This document shows, one piece after another, positions 1 to 6,344 of a stretch of DNA of 6,918 bases (positions are counted from its first letter, which is position 1; each line of letters starts with the position of its first letter). Position numbers and translations under genes: made by a program. The DNA is from Blastocatellia bacterium (GTDB taxonomy: Bacteria; Acidobacteriota; Blastocatellia; Pyrinomonadales; Pyrinomonadaceae): contig PSRF01000123.1 in NCBI GenBank assembly GCA_003175865.1, forward strand, positions 1-6,918, in the 5' to 3' direction. The notes under the pieces are model-generated. The model saw nothing but the letters and a program-made list of their open reading frames with translations, had not been told where the DNA came from and made no database searches.

Positions 1-990
1 ACCGCTGCTGGTGCAAAGTCGGTTACGCCCGTTTGGCTAAATGGGCTTCGGGATAAGACACCGGTTCACGGTCAGTTTTCATTGCGCGCCGTTGACGAGT
101 GGGTTGTTCGCGACGGCATAGTGATCGTGCTTGGTCTGGACTATTCGCGCTTCATTGGTGGTAACGGTGCGCATGCGATTACACCACGTCTTGGCGTTCA
201 GTACGACGCGAATGCACGTACTCGTTTGAAGGCAGCTTTCGCTGAAGGAGATGAAGACGGTATTCAGAGTGTCGCAAACTTCGAAGGTGAGCAGGTCGTG
301 TTTCATCAACAATCAACTCGTCCGATTGCATATGTTGACGGACAAGCTGTGTTGGGCCGCAGTCATCGCCTCGAATTCGGGGTCGAGCGAGTCATCGATA
401 ACAATTCCAATGTGGAAGCAACAGCGTTCTTTGATACAACGACAGGACGTGGTGTTGGTTTACTGAGCGCTCCAATTTCAGCGTTCTCTGGTAAACCAGG
501 CGACAACTTCATTGAAGTTGCAAACCAACAGGGTTCGTCGCGAGGTATGCGACTCGTCTACACGCGTCGTCTGAATCGAGTATGGACAGCATCGGCAGGT
601 TACGCATTCGGTCGCGGTCAAAGGTTAAATGGCGCTGCCGTTTCTGATCCGTCCGAGTTGTTTACCAACAGTTACTTCCAAACAGCCGCTCTGCAGTTAG
701 GTGCTGGTTTCAGAACCGGCACTCATGTCCGAACGGTGTTGCGCTTCTCGCCGAACGCAACCGTGTTTGCCATAGATCCGTTTGCTGGTCGGCTAGGTGT
801 CTATGATCCATCGCTCAGCATCCAGGTCACGCAGGAGCTTCCGAGTTTTGGTTTGCCGGTTCGTGCGGAAGCTGTACTAGATGCACGGAATCTGCTTGAT
901 GTCCAAACGGCTTCGGACAATGGCGAAGTTTTGACATTCGTAGGTAATGGTCGACGGTCTGTTCGTGGTGGAATCTCCGTCAGGTTTTGA
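1..990 (+). CDS. Outer-membrane beta-barrel protein, TonB-dependent-receptor-like, C-terminal part (5' partial)
   Basis: The frame is open from the first base, so the true start lies outside the window; 329 residues are visible. They show alternating polar and hydrophobic stretches rich in Gly, Arg, Asn and aromatic residues, as in transmembrane beta-strands, with a 'TPRLGVQYD' strand followed by 'ARTRLKAAFAEG' resembling strands of TonB-dependent receptor barrels. The protein ends 'GGISVRF'; a C-terminal Phe on a final amphipathic strand is the known signal for the BAM assembly machinery. Near the end, 'AEAVLDARNLLDVQTA' resembles the penultimate strand region of such receptors. No plug domain or TonB box can be seen because the N-terminus is missing, so the substrate is unknown and a non-TonB barrel is possible. 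A kinase gene follows on the same strand after 304 nt, too far to assume a shared transcript. I am confident of an outer-membrane barrel and less so of the receptor class. Confidence 0.62.
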   Translation, partial: TAAGAKSVTPVWLNGLRDKTPVHGQFSLRAVDEWVVRDGIVIVLGLDYSRFIGGNGAHAITPRLGVQYDANARTRLKAAFAEGDEDGIQSVANFEGEQVVFHQQSTRPIAYVDGQAVLGRSHRLEFGVERVIDNNSNVEATAFFDTTTGRGVGLLSAPISAFSGKPGDNFIEVANQQGSSRGMRLVYTRRLNRVWTASAGYAFGRGQRLNGAAVSDPSELFTNSYFQTAALQLGAGFRTGTHVRTVLRFSPNATVFAIDPFAGRLGVYDPSLSIQVTQELPSFGLPVRAEAVLDARNLLDVQTASDNGEVLTFVGNGRRSVRGGISVRF

Positions 991-996
991 AATGTG

Positions 997-1012
997 CGGC
1001 ACGAAGCGAGCA
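997..1012 (+). promoter_or_regulatory. Candidate sigma-54 (-24/-12) promoter element
   Basis: The sequence reads cGGCACG, four spacer bases, then gaGCa. Against the known consensus TGGCACG-N4-TTGCW it matches GGCACG in the -24 box and GC plus the final A in the -12 box, with the essential GG and GC at the correct 10-nt separation. The two T bases of the -12 box are replaced by G and A. It starts six nt after the barrel gene's stop and points toward the kinase, which would then have a leader of roughly 270 nt. A sigma-54 activator is encoded downstream, which makes the match attractive, but a chance match is quite possible. Confidence 0.27.
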
Positions 1013-1114
1013 GTCCATTAAGCCTCGAACTGATCAACTCTCTGCTCACTTCTTCTCCGCCTCACTCAAATACTGACTGTTCAGATTCTTGGAGAATTCC
1101 GAAAAGTTGGATTT

Positions 1115-1145
1115 AGACGACTTAGGCAGGTTTTGCTAATCGTCT
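1115..1145 (+). repeat. Bulged inverted repeat, possible RNA hairpin
   Basis: The left arm AGACGA-c-TTAG pairs with the right arm CTAATCGTCT to give ten base pairs with one bulged C at 1121 and an 11-nt loop. The downstream bases (TGCACGC) are not a U-tract, so it is not a textbook Rho-independent terminator. It could be a weak or Rho-assisted end for the barrel transcript, or a structured part of the kinase leader. Confidence 0.4.
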
Positions 1146-1220
1146 TGCACGCTGAAGTCCACCCTTGTTTGCTGTGTTTTCAATCAAGTGTGGCGCCTGG
1201 AGTTCTTTAAAGGACCAACA

Positions 1221-1250
1221 TTGGTATTGGGAACATACCTTGCCTAAAAA
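1221..1250 (+). promoter_or_regulatory. Weak sigma-70-like promoter candidate for the kinase gene
   Basis: TTGGTA (1221-1226) and TAAAAA (1245-1250) are separated by 18 nt, each matching four of six consensus positions. The leader to the kinase start would be about 40 nt, a reasonable length. The match is weak, and promoter consensus in this lineage is not certain. Confidence 0.25.
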
Positions 1251-1279
1251 GTGAGGTTTGCCTTGGTGTCAGCGAGATG

Positions 1280-1284
1280 AAGGA
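1280..1284 (+). promoter_or_regulatory. Ribosome binding site for the kinase gene
   Basis: AAGGA ends 10 nt before the GTG at 1295, slightly longer than the usual spacing but acceptable. With the in-frame TAA at 1286-1288 it supports GTG 1295 as the start. The next possible starts would cut into the first membrane helix. Confidence 0.55.
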
Positions 1285-1294
1285 TTAACGATCG

Positions 1295-4237
1295 GTGAAA
1301 GGTTCAGTACTCACAACCAAGACTTGGCTCTTGCTGCTAGGCGCGGCGCTTCTTATCAGTGCCGGCATGCTCAATTTCCGGCAGCGAGCCAAACATGAAA
1401 CTCCCTCCTGGGACGGGGTTGAATGGACTGACACCAAAGACGGCGTAATTGCCAAAACAATCGAAAAGCGTTCCTCGGCGGAGCGAGCATGGCTGCTGCC
1501 TGGCGACCGGCTCATCGCCATCAGTCTGGACGGTACTAGCAAGTACGAAATCATAGATCATGCACGCGACGTCGAGATGTATTTGGATCGCCGTCCGGTA
1601 GGCGGCGACATCCATTACCTCATGGAACGTCCGTCATATCCTGAGGACACTCGTTACTATTACGCAGACTTGGACAATCTGAATGCAGTCCATCGTTGGA
1701 CGCCGCGCGTACTCTACATAAACCTACTCGGCGCCATATACCTTTTTGTTGGTTTCTTTGTCCTACTGAAACAGGGAGGACGGGCGCCGTATGTGATTCA
1801 CTTCGCGACGCTCTGTCTCGCGGCATTCGTTTTTCATTTCTACACACAGACCGGCACTTATCGCGATTTGGATCTCGCCGTTGCGTTTCTTAAGAATGTG
1901 GCGTTCATTCTATTCCCGCCATTATTCCTGCACTTCTGTTTGTTGTATCCAACGAAACAGCAACTCTTCAGTGAACGACGTTGGCGCGCAATCTTCGTTT
2001 ACTTGCCTGCGATCGTCTTATCAGTTTTGTCGGTATTCGTGTTCCTGCGTGACGTCATTGGTGGTCTAGTTCCCGGACTCGCCTCATTGCCACACCCGTC
2101 CGAAACATTCATTACAGCGTTCTATCGTGTTAGCTTCCTACATTTTGTCGTCGCAATAATTGCGAGTGCGGTGCTCGTAGCTAGAACTTATTTCACATCG
2201 AAGAACGCCGTCGCTCGTCAACAAGTGAAATGGATTGTCGCCGGCACACTATTGGCTGTCACACCTTTCACGCTTTTGTACGCAGTCGGCTATTTGTTTG
2301 GAGCACAGACTGATCGTTGGTTGACAGATGCTGCGGTGTTGCCGTTAGTTTTGATTCCGTTGTCGTTTGGCTACTCTGTGCTGCGTTATCGCTTGATGGA
2401 TGTCGAGCTCGTAGTTCGTCGAGTATTTGTTTATGCACTGACGACACTTGCGATAGCTCTGCTGATCGGGGTTGTCGTTTACACCGGCGGACTTTACGCG
2501 TTTGGTTCCGATGAATCGTTCACTTCAGGTGAGATCACACTTCGCGTTGTGATTGCGGTGCTTGCCATGGCGGCGATTGTGATGGTTGCGGCGCCAGTAA
2601 AAAATTTCTTACAGGAACAAGTTGATCGATTGTTTTATGGCGAGCGCTACGATCTGCGAAATAGCTTGCTAGATTTCGGTCGGACACTTTCTGCAACAAC
2701 CGCACTCGATCCGTTGCTCGATTCGTTGATCCATCGTCTGCAGGAAGTGATGAATGTCGGTCGCATCGCCATCTTTGTGGAATCAAAATCGGAACCGTCG
2801 GGCTACGTCGTTGCTCGTGCCGCAGGACTGTCCAACGAGATCGTTGTACCGCCAGACTTCCGCGAGATGATTCGAGTTCGTTCTGCTGAGACGGGGGTAG
2901 TTCGAGTTGACGATCTCGATCCGAATCTGGAGATGTCGGCCACTGTACGTCGTGAGTTGCACTACTTCGTACCGTGTGTTGTTCGCGGTCGCATGGTTGC
3001 GGTAATCGGGCTTGGAAGATCTGTCGATGGTGCCTTGCTTTCGTCCGAAGACGTCGAAATCCTGCGCACGGTTTCGGGGTATGTAGCAGTTGCGATCGAA
3101 AACAGTTTGCTTTACCAGGATCAGCAAGAGCGAGCCAGCGAATTAAAGTTATTGAAGGAATTCAACGAATCGATTATCGAGTCAATCAACGTCGGCCTGC
3201 TTGCGGTTGATCTCGAGGGTCGCGTCACTCGTCTGAATTCTGCTTTGGAACATATCCTCGATTTGCGACGAGACGCCGCCGTCGGACGTCGTGTTGAAGA
3301 CCTGTTCTCCGAGGATTTTGCAGAGACACTGTGGCAGGTGCTCGGTTCGGACGGCTGGAAGCTCAAGCAAATTCGAAACATTTACAAGCTACATACGGCC
3401 ACGTTGGGTAACCGCTCGCTCGTGCTCAACATCGCCCTTGCGCCTCTTCAGGATGGACAGGGACAGACTGGAGCACTCGTAGTCCTTGAAGATGTCACTA
3501 CACGCATTAGTTTGGAAGAACAACTGCAACAGCGAGAGAAGCTGTCATCGATTGGTTTGCTAGCGGCTGGTGTCGCCCATGAAGTCAACACTCCGTTGAC
3601 CGGGGTTTCATCGTACACACAAATGCTCCTGGGTATGTTGGGCGAAAACGATCCGAAGCATGCATTGCTGCAAAAAGTTAGGACACAAGCGGAGCGTGCG
3701 ACAAATATCGTCAATAATCTTCTGAACTTTTCTCGCACCGGAAGCGCAACGGAATTTGCGGAACTGAACATTGCGCAAGTACTCGACGACACTGTGCAAT
3801 TGCTCGAGCCGCAACTACGTCGCAGTCAGATTCACATAAATAGATCATACGAACAGGACGCGCCGCCCATCATTGGTAATGCAGGTAAACTGCAACAAGT
3901 CTTCACAAATCTTCTGCTGAATGCGCGCGACGCAATTCCGGAAGGTGGCAGCATCACTCTGGCGACGACCAGCGCAGATGACGGTTCTCTGACTGTGGAG
4001 GTTTCAGATACCGGTATCGGCATCGCGCCAGAAAATGTAGCGAAGATTTACGATCCATTCTTCACAACAAAAGGTGTCGGTCGGGGAACCGGTTTAGGTC
4101 TCGCAGTTTCGTATGGAATCGTTCAGGAACACACGGGCCGCATCAGTGTAGAGAGTACTCCGGGCCGGGGTACCACTTTTCGTATCACACTTCCCACCGC
4201 ACGCACACGTGCTCGCTTGCAGGCCGTCGGCGACTAG
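1295..4237 (+). CDS. Membrane sensor histidine kinase (PDZ-like, ~10 TM, GAF, PAS, HisKA, HATPase)
   Basis: The product is a 980-residue sensor kinase expected in the inner membrane. Residues 11-25 form a first membrane helix. Residues about 37-115 look like a PDZ-type domain, including 'LLPGDRLIAISLDG', placed on the periplasmic side. About nine further helices follow (near 138-157, 166-183, 197-217, 232-251, 275-296, 312-336, 345-361, 379-402, 413-433); ten in total puts the kinase in the cytoplasm. 'RQQVKWIVAG' and 'YRLMDVELVVRR' are the kind of motif seen in ComP-like sensors. A GAF domain (about 455-605) and a PAS domain (about 622-740) lead to the H-box 'AHEVNTPL' with phospho-acceptor His762. 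The ATP-binding domain is complete: N-box 872-881 with Asn876, G1 'DTGIGI' at 905, F-box 'DPFFTTK' at 920, G2 'GTGLGL' at 931. The catalytic half is NtrB-like. The NtrC-type gene 158 nt downstream is the obvious partner. The signal is unknown. Confidence 0.93.
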   Translation: MKGSVLTTKTWLLLLGAALLISAGMLNFRQRAKHETPSWDGVEWTDTKDGVIAKTIEKRSSAERAWLLPGDRLIAISLDGTSKYEIIDHARDVEMYLDRRPVGGDIHYLMERPSYPEDTRYYYADLDNLNAVHRWTPRVLYINLLGAIYLFVGFFVLLKQGGRAPYVIHFATLCLAAFVFHFYTQTGTYRDLDLAVAFLKNVAFILFPPLFLHFCLLYPTKQQLFSERRWRAIFVYLPAIVLSVLSVFVFLRDVIGGLVPGLASLPHPSETFITAFYRVSFLHFVVAIIASAVLVARTYFTSKNAVARQQVKWIVAGTLLAVTPFTLLYAVGYLFGAQTDRWLTDAAVLPLVLIPLSFGYSVLRYRLMDVELVVRRVFVYALTTLAIALLIGVVVYTGGLYAFGSDESFTSGEITLRVVIAVLAMAAIVMVAAPVKNFLQEQVDRLFYGERYDLRNSLLDFGRTLSATTALDPLLDSLIHRLQEVMNVGRIAIFVESKSEPSGYVVARAAGLSNEIVVPPDFREMIRVRSAETGVVRVDDLDPNLEMSATVRRELHYFVPCVVRGRMVAVIGLGRSVDGALLSSEDVEILRTVSGYVAVAIENSLLYQDQQERASELKLLKEFNESIIESINVGLLAVDLEGRVTRLNSALEHILDLRRDAAVGRRVEDLFSEDFAETLWQVLGSDGWKLKQIRNIYKLHTATLGNRSLVLNIALAPLQDGQGQTGALVVLEDVTTRISLEEQLQQREKLSSIGLLAAGVAHEVNTPLTGVSSYTQMLLGMLGENDPKHALLQKVRTQAERATNIVNNLLNFSRTGSATEFAELNIAQVLDDTVQLLEPQLRRSQIHINRSYEQDAPPIIGNAGKLQQVFTNLLLNARDAIPEGGSITLATTSADDGSLTVEVSDTGIGIAPENVAKIYDPFFTTKGVGRGTGLGLAVSYGIVQEHTGRISVESTPGRGTTFRITLPTARTRARLQAVGD

Positions 4238-4300
4238 CATGTCCCATAGACTTCAGCTTGTTGCAAGCGGTAGTTCGTCAATACTTCAACGAACCTAAAA

Positions 4301-4320
4301 CGACAAGTTAGAACTTGTCG
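4301..4320. repeat. Perfect 20-bp dyad, candidate operator
   Basis: CGACAAGTT, a 2-bp centre (AG), then AACTTGTCG: nine bp of perfect symmetry per arm. A hairpin would need a 4-nt loop (8-bp stem) and is followed by GACATCTCG rather than a U-tract, although a T-rich stretch begins about 12 nt later. Length and symmetry fit a binding site for a dimeric regulator, for example the activator's own Fis-type HTH, just upstream of the candidate promoter. It does not resemble the classical NtrC site (TGCACC-type), and which protein binds it is unknown. Confidence 0.5.
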
Positions 4321-4333
4321 GACATCTCGTGGT

Positions 4334-4361
4334 TTGTTTTCTGTATCGAACTCGCTAAACT
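4334..4361 (+). promoter_or_regulatory. Weak sigma-70-like promoter candidate for the activator gene
   Basis: TTGTTT (4334-4339) and TAAACT (4356-4361) are 16 nt apart, each matching four of six consensus positions. It lies 13 nt downstream of the perfect dyad and about 35 nt before the activator's start codon. This is a plausible independent promoter but weakly supported. Confidence 0.27.
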
Positions 4362-4395
4362 AAATGTCTACGCTGTGGACCGTTAGCAATACTGA

Positions 4396-5823
4396 ATGAA
4401 GACCGAAAGACGCAATTCAAGAAGAGGCTCTGTTCTCGTCGTAGACGACGAGGAGATCATGCGTGAAGTTCTGGAGACCCTCCTAACAGCAGAGGGGTAC
4501 CGCGTAGATCTAGCAAAGACTGGTGAAGAAGGACTCGAAGCTTACGGCCGTCGCGCGTTCGACGTGGTGCTGCTTGACGTCTCAATGCCGGGCATCGGAG
4601 GACTGCGCGCGCTTGAAGAATTCTTGAAAATGGACTCCGACGCTGTGATCGTAATGATCACGGCCTATGCAACGTTCGATACGGCAATCGCCGCCTGGGA
4701 ACGTGGTGCCTTTGGCTGCATTCGCAAGCCATTTCAAAACGAACAGATCACTGCGACCATCTCCGCAGGAATCAAACGACGTCGTAAAGAAGAAGAGCGA
4801 CGCACACTGCGCCGTGCAATGAGCAAAGCCGTAGATCGTGGGGAGATCATCGGTCGTTCCGATATTATGCAGGAGGTATTTCGAGTAGTTGAGCAAGTTG
4901 CTCCTGCACGGTCCACGGTCTTGATCACCGGAGAAAGTGGTACCGGAAAAGAGTTGATCGCGAAGGCGATTCACGAAGCGAGCACGCGTGCTGGTCGTCC
5001 TTTTGTGACCGTCAATAGTTCAAACATACCTTCTGAATTACTGGAATCAGAGTTGTTTGGTCACACTCGCGGCGCTTTCACGGGAGCCATTGCTGCAAAA
5101 AAAGGATTGTTTGAAGTTGCCGACGGTGGTTCCATCTTCCTGGATGAAATTGGTGACATTCCTCCTGAAACGCAGGTCAGACTGCTGCGCGTAATTCAGG
5201 AGCGTGAATTCACTCCGCTTGGCGACACAGCACCACGTCGAGTCGACGTCCGCATAATCGCGGCAACGAACATCGACCTCAAAGAAGCCGTTCGGCAGGG
5301 AACTTTTCGCGAAGACTTGTACTATCGTCTCGCGGTTGTTCCTATTGAACTTCCACCTTTGCGAGATCGTGTCGAAGACATTTTGCCGCTGGCCCAACAC
5401 TTCATCCAGAAATACAACGAAGAGAACGGTCGCGACGTCTCGGAACAAATGGCCCCCGAGGTTCTGGCGTTACTCGAAGCGTATTCATGGCCTGGCAACG
5501 TACGCGAGCTCGAGAACACTATCGAACGCGCTGTGGTGATCGCGCCGGGAAATGAAATCACTAAGGAATGCCTCCGTCCGGAGATCAGTGATCCGCGATC
5601 TGTAGTTTCAGCGTCACACGACGGCGCGAGTAATGTTGCGGTGCAGGACATCGGACGTGGAATCAATTTCTATGAAGAGGTTCGTCGCTTCGAAATCGAC
5701 CTGATCAGGCGCGCCCTCGATCAAACCGGTGGACATCAATCGCGTGCAGCCAGGCTACTCGGCATGAACGCGACAACGCTGAACTCAAAAATCAAAACTT
5801 ACAACATCAACCTTCGACCCTGA
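4396..5823 (+). CDS. NtrC-family sigma-54-dependent response regulator
   Basis: This 475-residue protein is complete with the standard three-part NtrC layout. The receiver domain (about 12-125) has acidic residues Asp17 and Asp18, phospho-acceptor Asp61 in 'VVLLDVSMPG', Thr89 and Lys111 in 'IRKPF'. The AAA+ domain (about 150-385) has Walker A 'GESGTGK' at 179-185, the sigma-54 contact loop 'GAFTGA' at 226-231, Walker B 'SIFLDEIGD' with Asp250 and Glu251, 'FREDLYYRL' near 304-312 and 'SWPGNVRELEN' near 364-374. The C-terminus (about 430-470) is a Fis-type HTH with 'GGHQSRAARLLGMNATTLNSKI'. It should remodel sigma-54 RNA polymerase at enhancer-controlled promoters when phosphorylated, most likely by the upstream kinase. 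The segment 'VNSSN' (206-210) stands where relatives more often carry 'VNCAA'. A TGA directly before ATG 4396 fixes the start, yet no clear Shine-Dalgarno sequence is present. An HxlR-type gene follows after 21 nt. Targets cannot be told from the sequence. Confidence 0.95.
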   Translation: MKTERRNSRRGSVLVVDDEEIMREVLETLLTAEGYRVDLAKTGEEGLEAYGRRAFDVVLLDVSMPGIGGLRALEEFLKMDSDAVIVMITAYATFDTAIAAWERGAFGCIRKPFQNEQITATISAGIKRRRKEEERRTLRRAMSKAVDRGEIIGRSDIMQEVFRVVEQVAPARSTVLITGESGTGKELIAKAIHEASTRAGRPFVTVNSSNIPSELLESELFGHTRGAFTGAIAAKKGLFEVADGGSIFLDEIGDIPPETQVRLLRVIQEREFTPLGDTAPRRVDVRIIAATNIDLKEAVRQGTFREDLYYRLAVVPIELPPLRDRVEDILPLAQHFIQKYNEENGRDVSEQMAPEVLALLEAYSWPGNVRELENTIERAVVIAPGNEITKECLRPEISDPRSVVSASHDGASNVAVQDIGRGINFYEEVRRFEIDLIRRALDQTGGHQSRAARLLGMNATTLNSKIKTYNINLRP

Positions 5824-5831
5824 CATTTTCC

Positions 5832-5835
5832 GGAG
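5832..5835 (+). promoter_or_regulatory. Ribosome binding site supporting a TTG start
   Basis: GGAG ends 9 nt before TTG 5845, in the short gap after the activator's stop codon. It supports this rare start codon over the next in-frame candidates, which would remove the conserved N-terminal Cys-Pro of the HxlR domain. Confidence 0.6.
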
Positions 5836-5844
5836 TCGCTACAA

Positions 5845-6300
5845 TTGAAACGACGTGAACTCGATGGTTGTCCGATTACCGGCGTCCTGCAGATGCTCGG
5901 TGACAAATGGTCGATGCTGGTTGTTAGAGAACTGGTAACTGGACCAAAACGGACCATGGAATTGCTGACGGGTCTGGATCCGATTAGCAGTCGAACTCTG
6001 GTTGGTCGGCTGCGAGATATGGAACAGGATGGGTTGGTGGAACGGACAGACTTCGGCGGTAATCCACCTCACATTGAGTATGAGTTAACCGCACGAGGCA
6101 AACTCCTTATCCCGCTGCTTGAGTCGTTACGCAGGGTAGGTCTAACGTTGGAGTGTAATGAATGTGAGGATCGCAAACAGCGCCTGGGTGCCTACTGCGA
6201 ATACTGTCCGAAGCTGGAATCTTTTGAAGAGGTGGAACGTGAATCGGTTCCTACCGCGCCTTCCAGAAGAAGTCGCGACGATTCGATTGTCCTCTTGTAA
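5845..6300 (+). CDS. HxlR-family winged-helix regulator with C-terminal Cys4 motif
   Basis: This 151-residue protein starts at TTG. Residues 8-98 match the HxlR family pattern: 'GCPITGVLQMLGDKWSMLVVREL' region, 'ISSRTLVGRLRDMEQDGLVER' as recognition helix and wing entry, and 'IEYELTARGKLLIPLLESL'. Such proteins are dimeric cytoplasmic DNA-binding regulators, usually repressors, some using the N-terminal Cys (here Cys9) to sense electrophiles or oxidants. After the family domain comes an added segment with C-X2-C-X10-C-X2-C (Cys104, 107, 118, 121), a spacing typical of a zinc ribbon or other metal site, and then a polar, probably disordered tail rich in Ser, Arg and Glu. The gene lies 21 nt after the activator, in the same frame, so co-transcription is likely. 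It converges on the thioredoxin reductase gene. The ligand and targets are unknown; zinc or redox sensing is an inference. Confidence 0.88.
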   Translation: MKRRELDGCPITGVLQMLGDKWSMLVVRELVTGPKRTMELLTGLDPISSRTLVGRLRDMEQDGLVERTDFGGNPPHIEYELTARGKLLIPLLESLRRVGLTLECNECEDRKQRLGAYCEYCPKLESFEEVERESVPTAPSRRSRDDSIVLL

Positions 6301-6317
6301 AGATCCCACACAGCAAC

Positions 6318-6344
6318 TCAAGTGGGTTCCCTACTTGACTCTTT
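6318..6344 (+). terminator. Possible terminator between convergent genes
   Basis: TCAAGT (6318-6323) pairs with ACTTGA (6333-6338), and inner GG/CC pairs extend the stem past a bulged T, leaving a GTTC loop. CTCTTT follows on the plus strand. The hairpin lies in the 43-nt gap between the stop codons of the convergent HxlR and thioredoxin reductase genes, where a terminator is expected. The stem is short and the T-run impure, so it is at best weak. On the minus strand no T-run follows. Confidence 0.4.

Larger units (their letters stand above)
991..1294. other. Intergenic region between the barrel gene and the kinase gene
   Basis: This 304-nt stretch has no convincing gene on either strand. 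It holds a sigma-54-like element directly after the upstream stop codon, a small ATTCT/AGAAT hairpin (1085-1097), a larger bulged hairpin (1115-1145), a self-complementary stretch centred on CTTTAAAG (1202-1215), a weak sigma-70-like promoter (1221-1250) and a ribosome binding site (1280-1284). An ATG at 1277 opens a three-codon frame (Met-Lys-Asp-stop) in phase with the kinase; its TAA at 1286-1288 shows that the kinase cannot start further upstream. No U-tract follows any hairpin, so a classical terminator for the barrel gene is not evident. Confidence 0.6.
4238..4395. other. Intergenic region between kinase and activator genes
   Basis: These 158 nt carry three inverted repeats in a row: GCTTG/CAAGC with a 3-nt loop (4256-4268), GTTCGT/ACGAAC with a 10-nt spacer (4273-4294), and a perfect 9-bp-arm dyad (4301-4320). 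A weak sigma-70-like promoter follows. The density of symmetry suggests a control region for the activator, a termination region for the kinase transcript, or both. I found no GG-N10-GC sigma-54 element on the plus strand here and no small gene. Confidence 0.5.

Noticed and set aside
1191..1206. Second sigma-54-like match, TGGCGCC-N4-GTTCT
   Set aside because: The -12 box has TC in place of the near-invariant GC, so it is weaker than the element at 997-1012.
1277..1288. ATG with a three-codon reading frame just before the kinase
   Set aside because: It overlaps the likely ribosome binding site and is too short to judge; there is no sign of a regulatory leader peptide such as repeated codons.
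2783..3127. A 114-residue open frame on the minus strand inside the kinase GAF region
   Set aside because: It is a shadow of the kinase gene with no domain or credible start signal.
4301..4320. Reading the perfect dyad as a simple Rho-independent terminator of the kinase gene
   Set aside because: The stem would be only eight bp with half GC and no U-tract directly after it; an operator role is at least as likely, so it was listed as a repeat.
4582..4974. A 130-residue open frame on the minus strand inside the activator gene
   Set aside because: It is wholly antisense to the conserved receiver and Walker A region of a clear NtrC-family gene, has no recognisable domain, and is explained by the codon structure of the real gene.
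5047..5448. A 133-residue open frame on the minus strand inside the AAA+ coding region
   Set aside because: It is antisense to highly conserved AAA+ motifs and its translation resembles no family I recognise.
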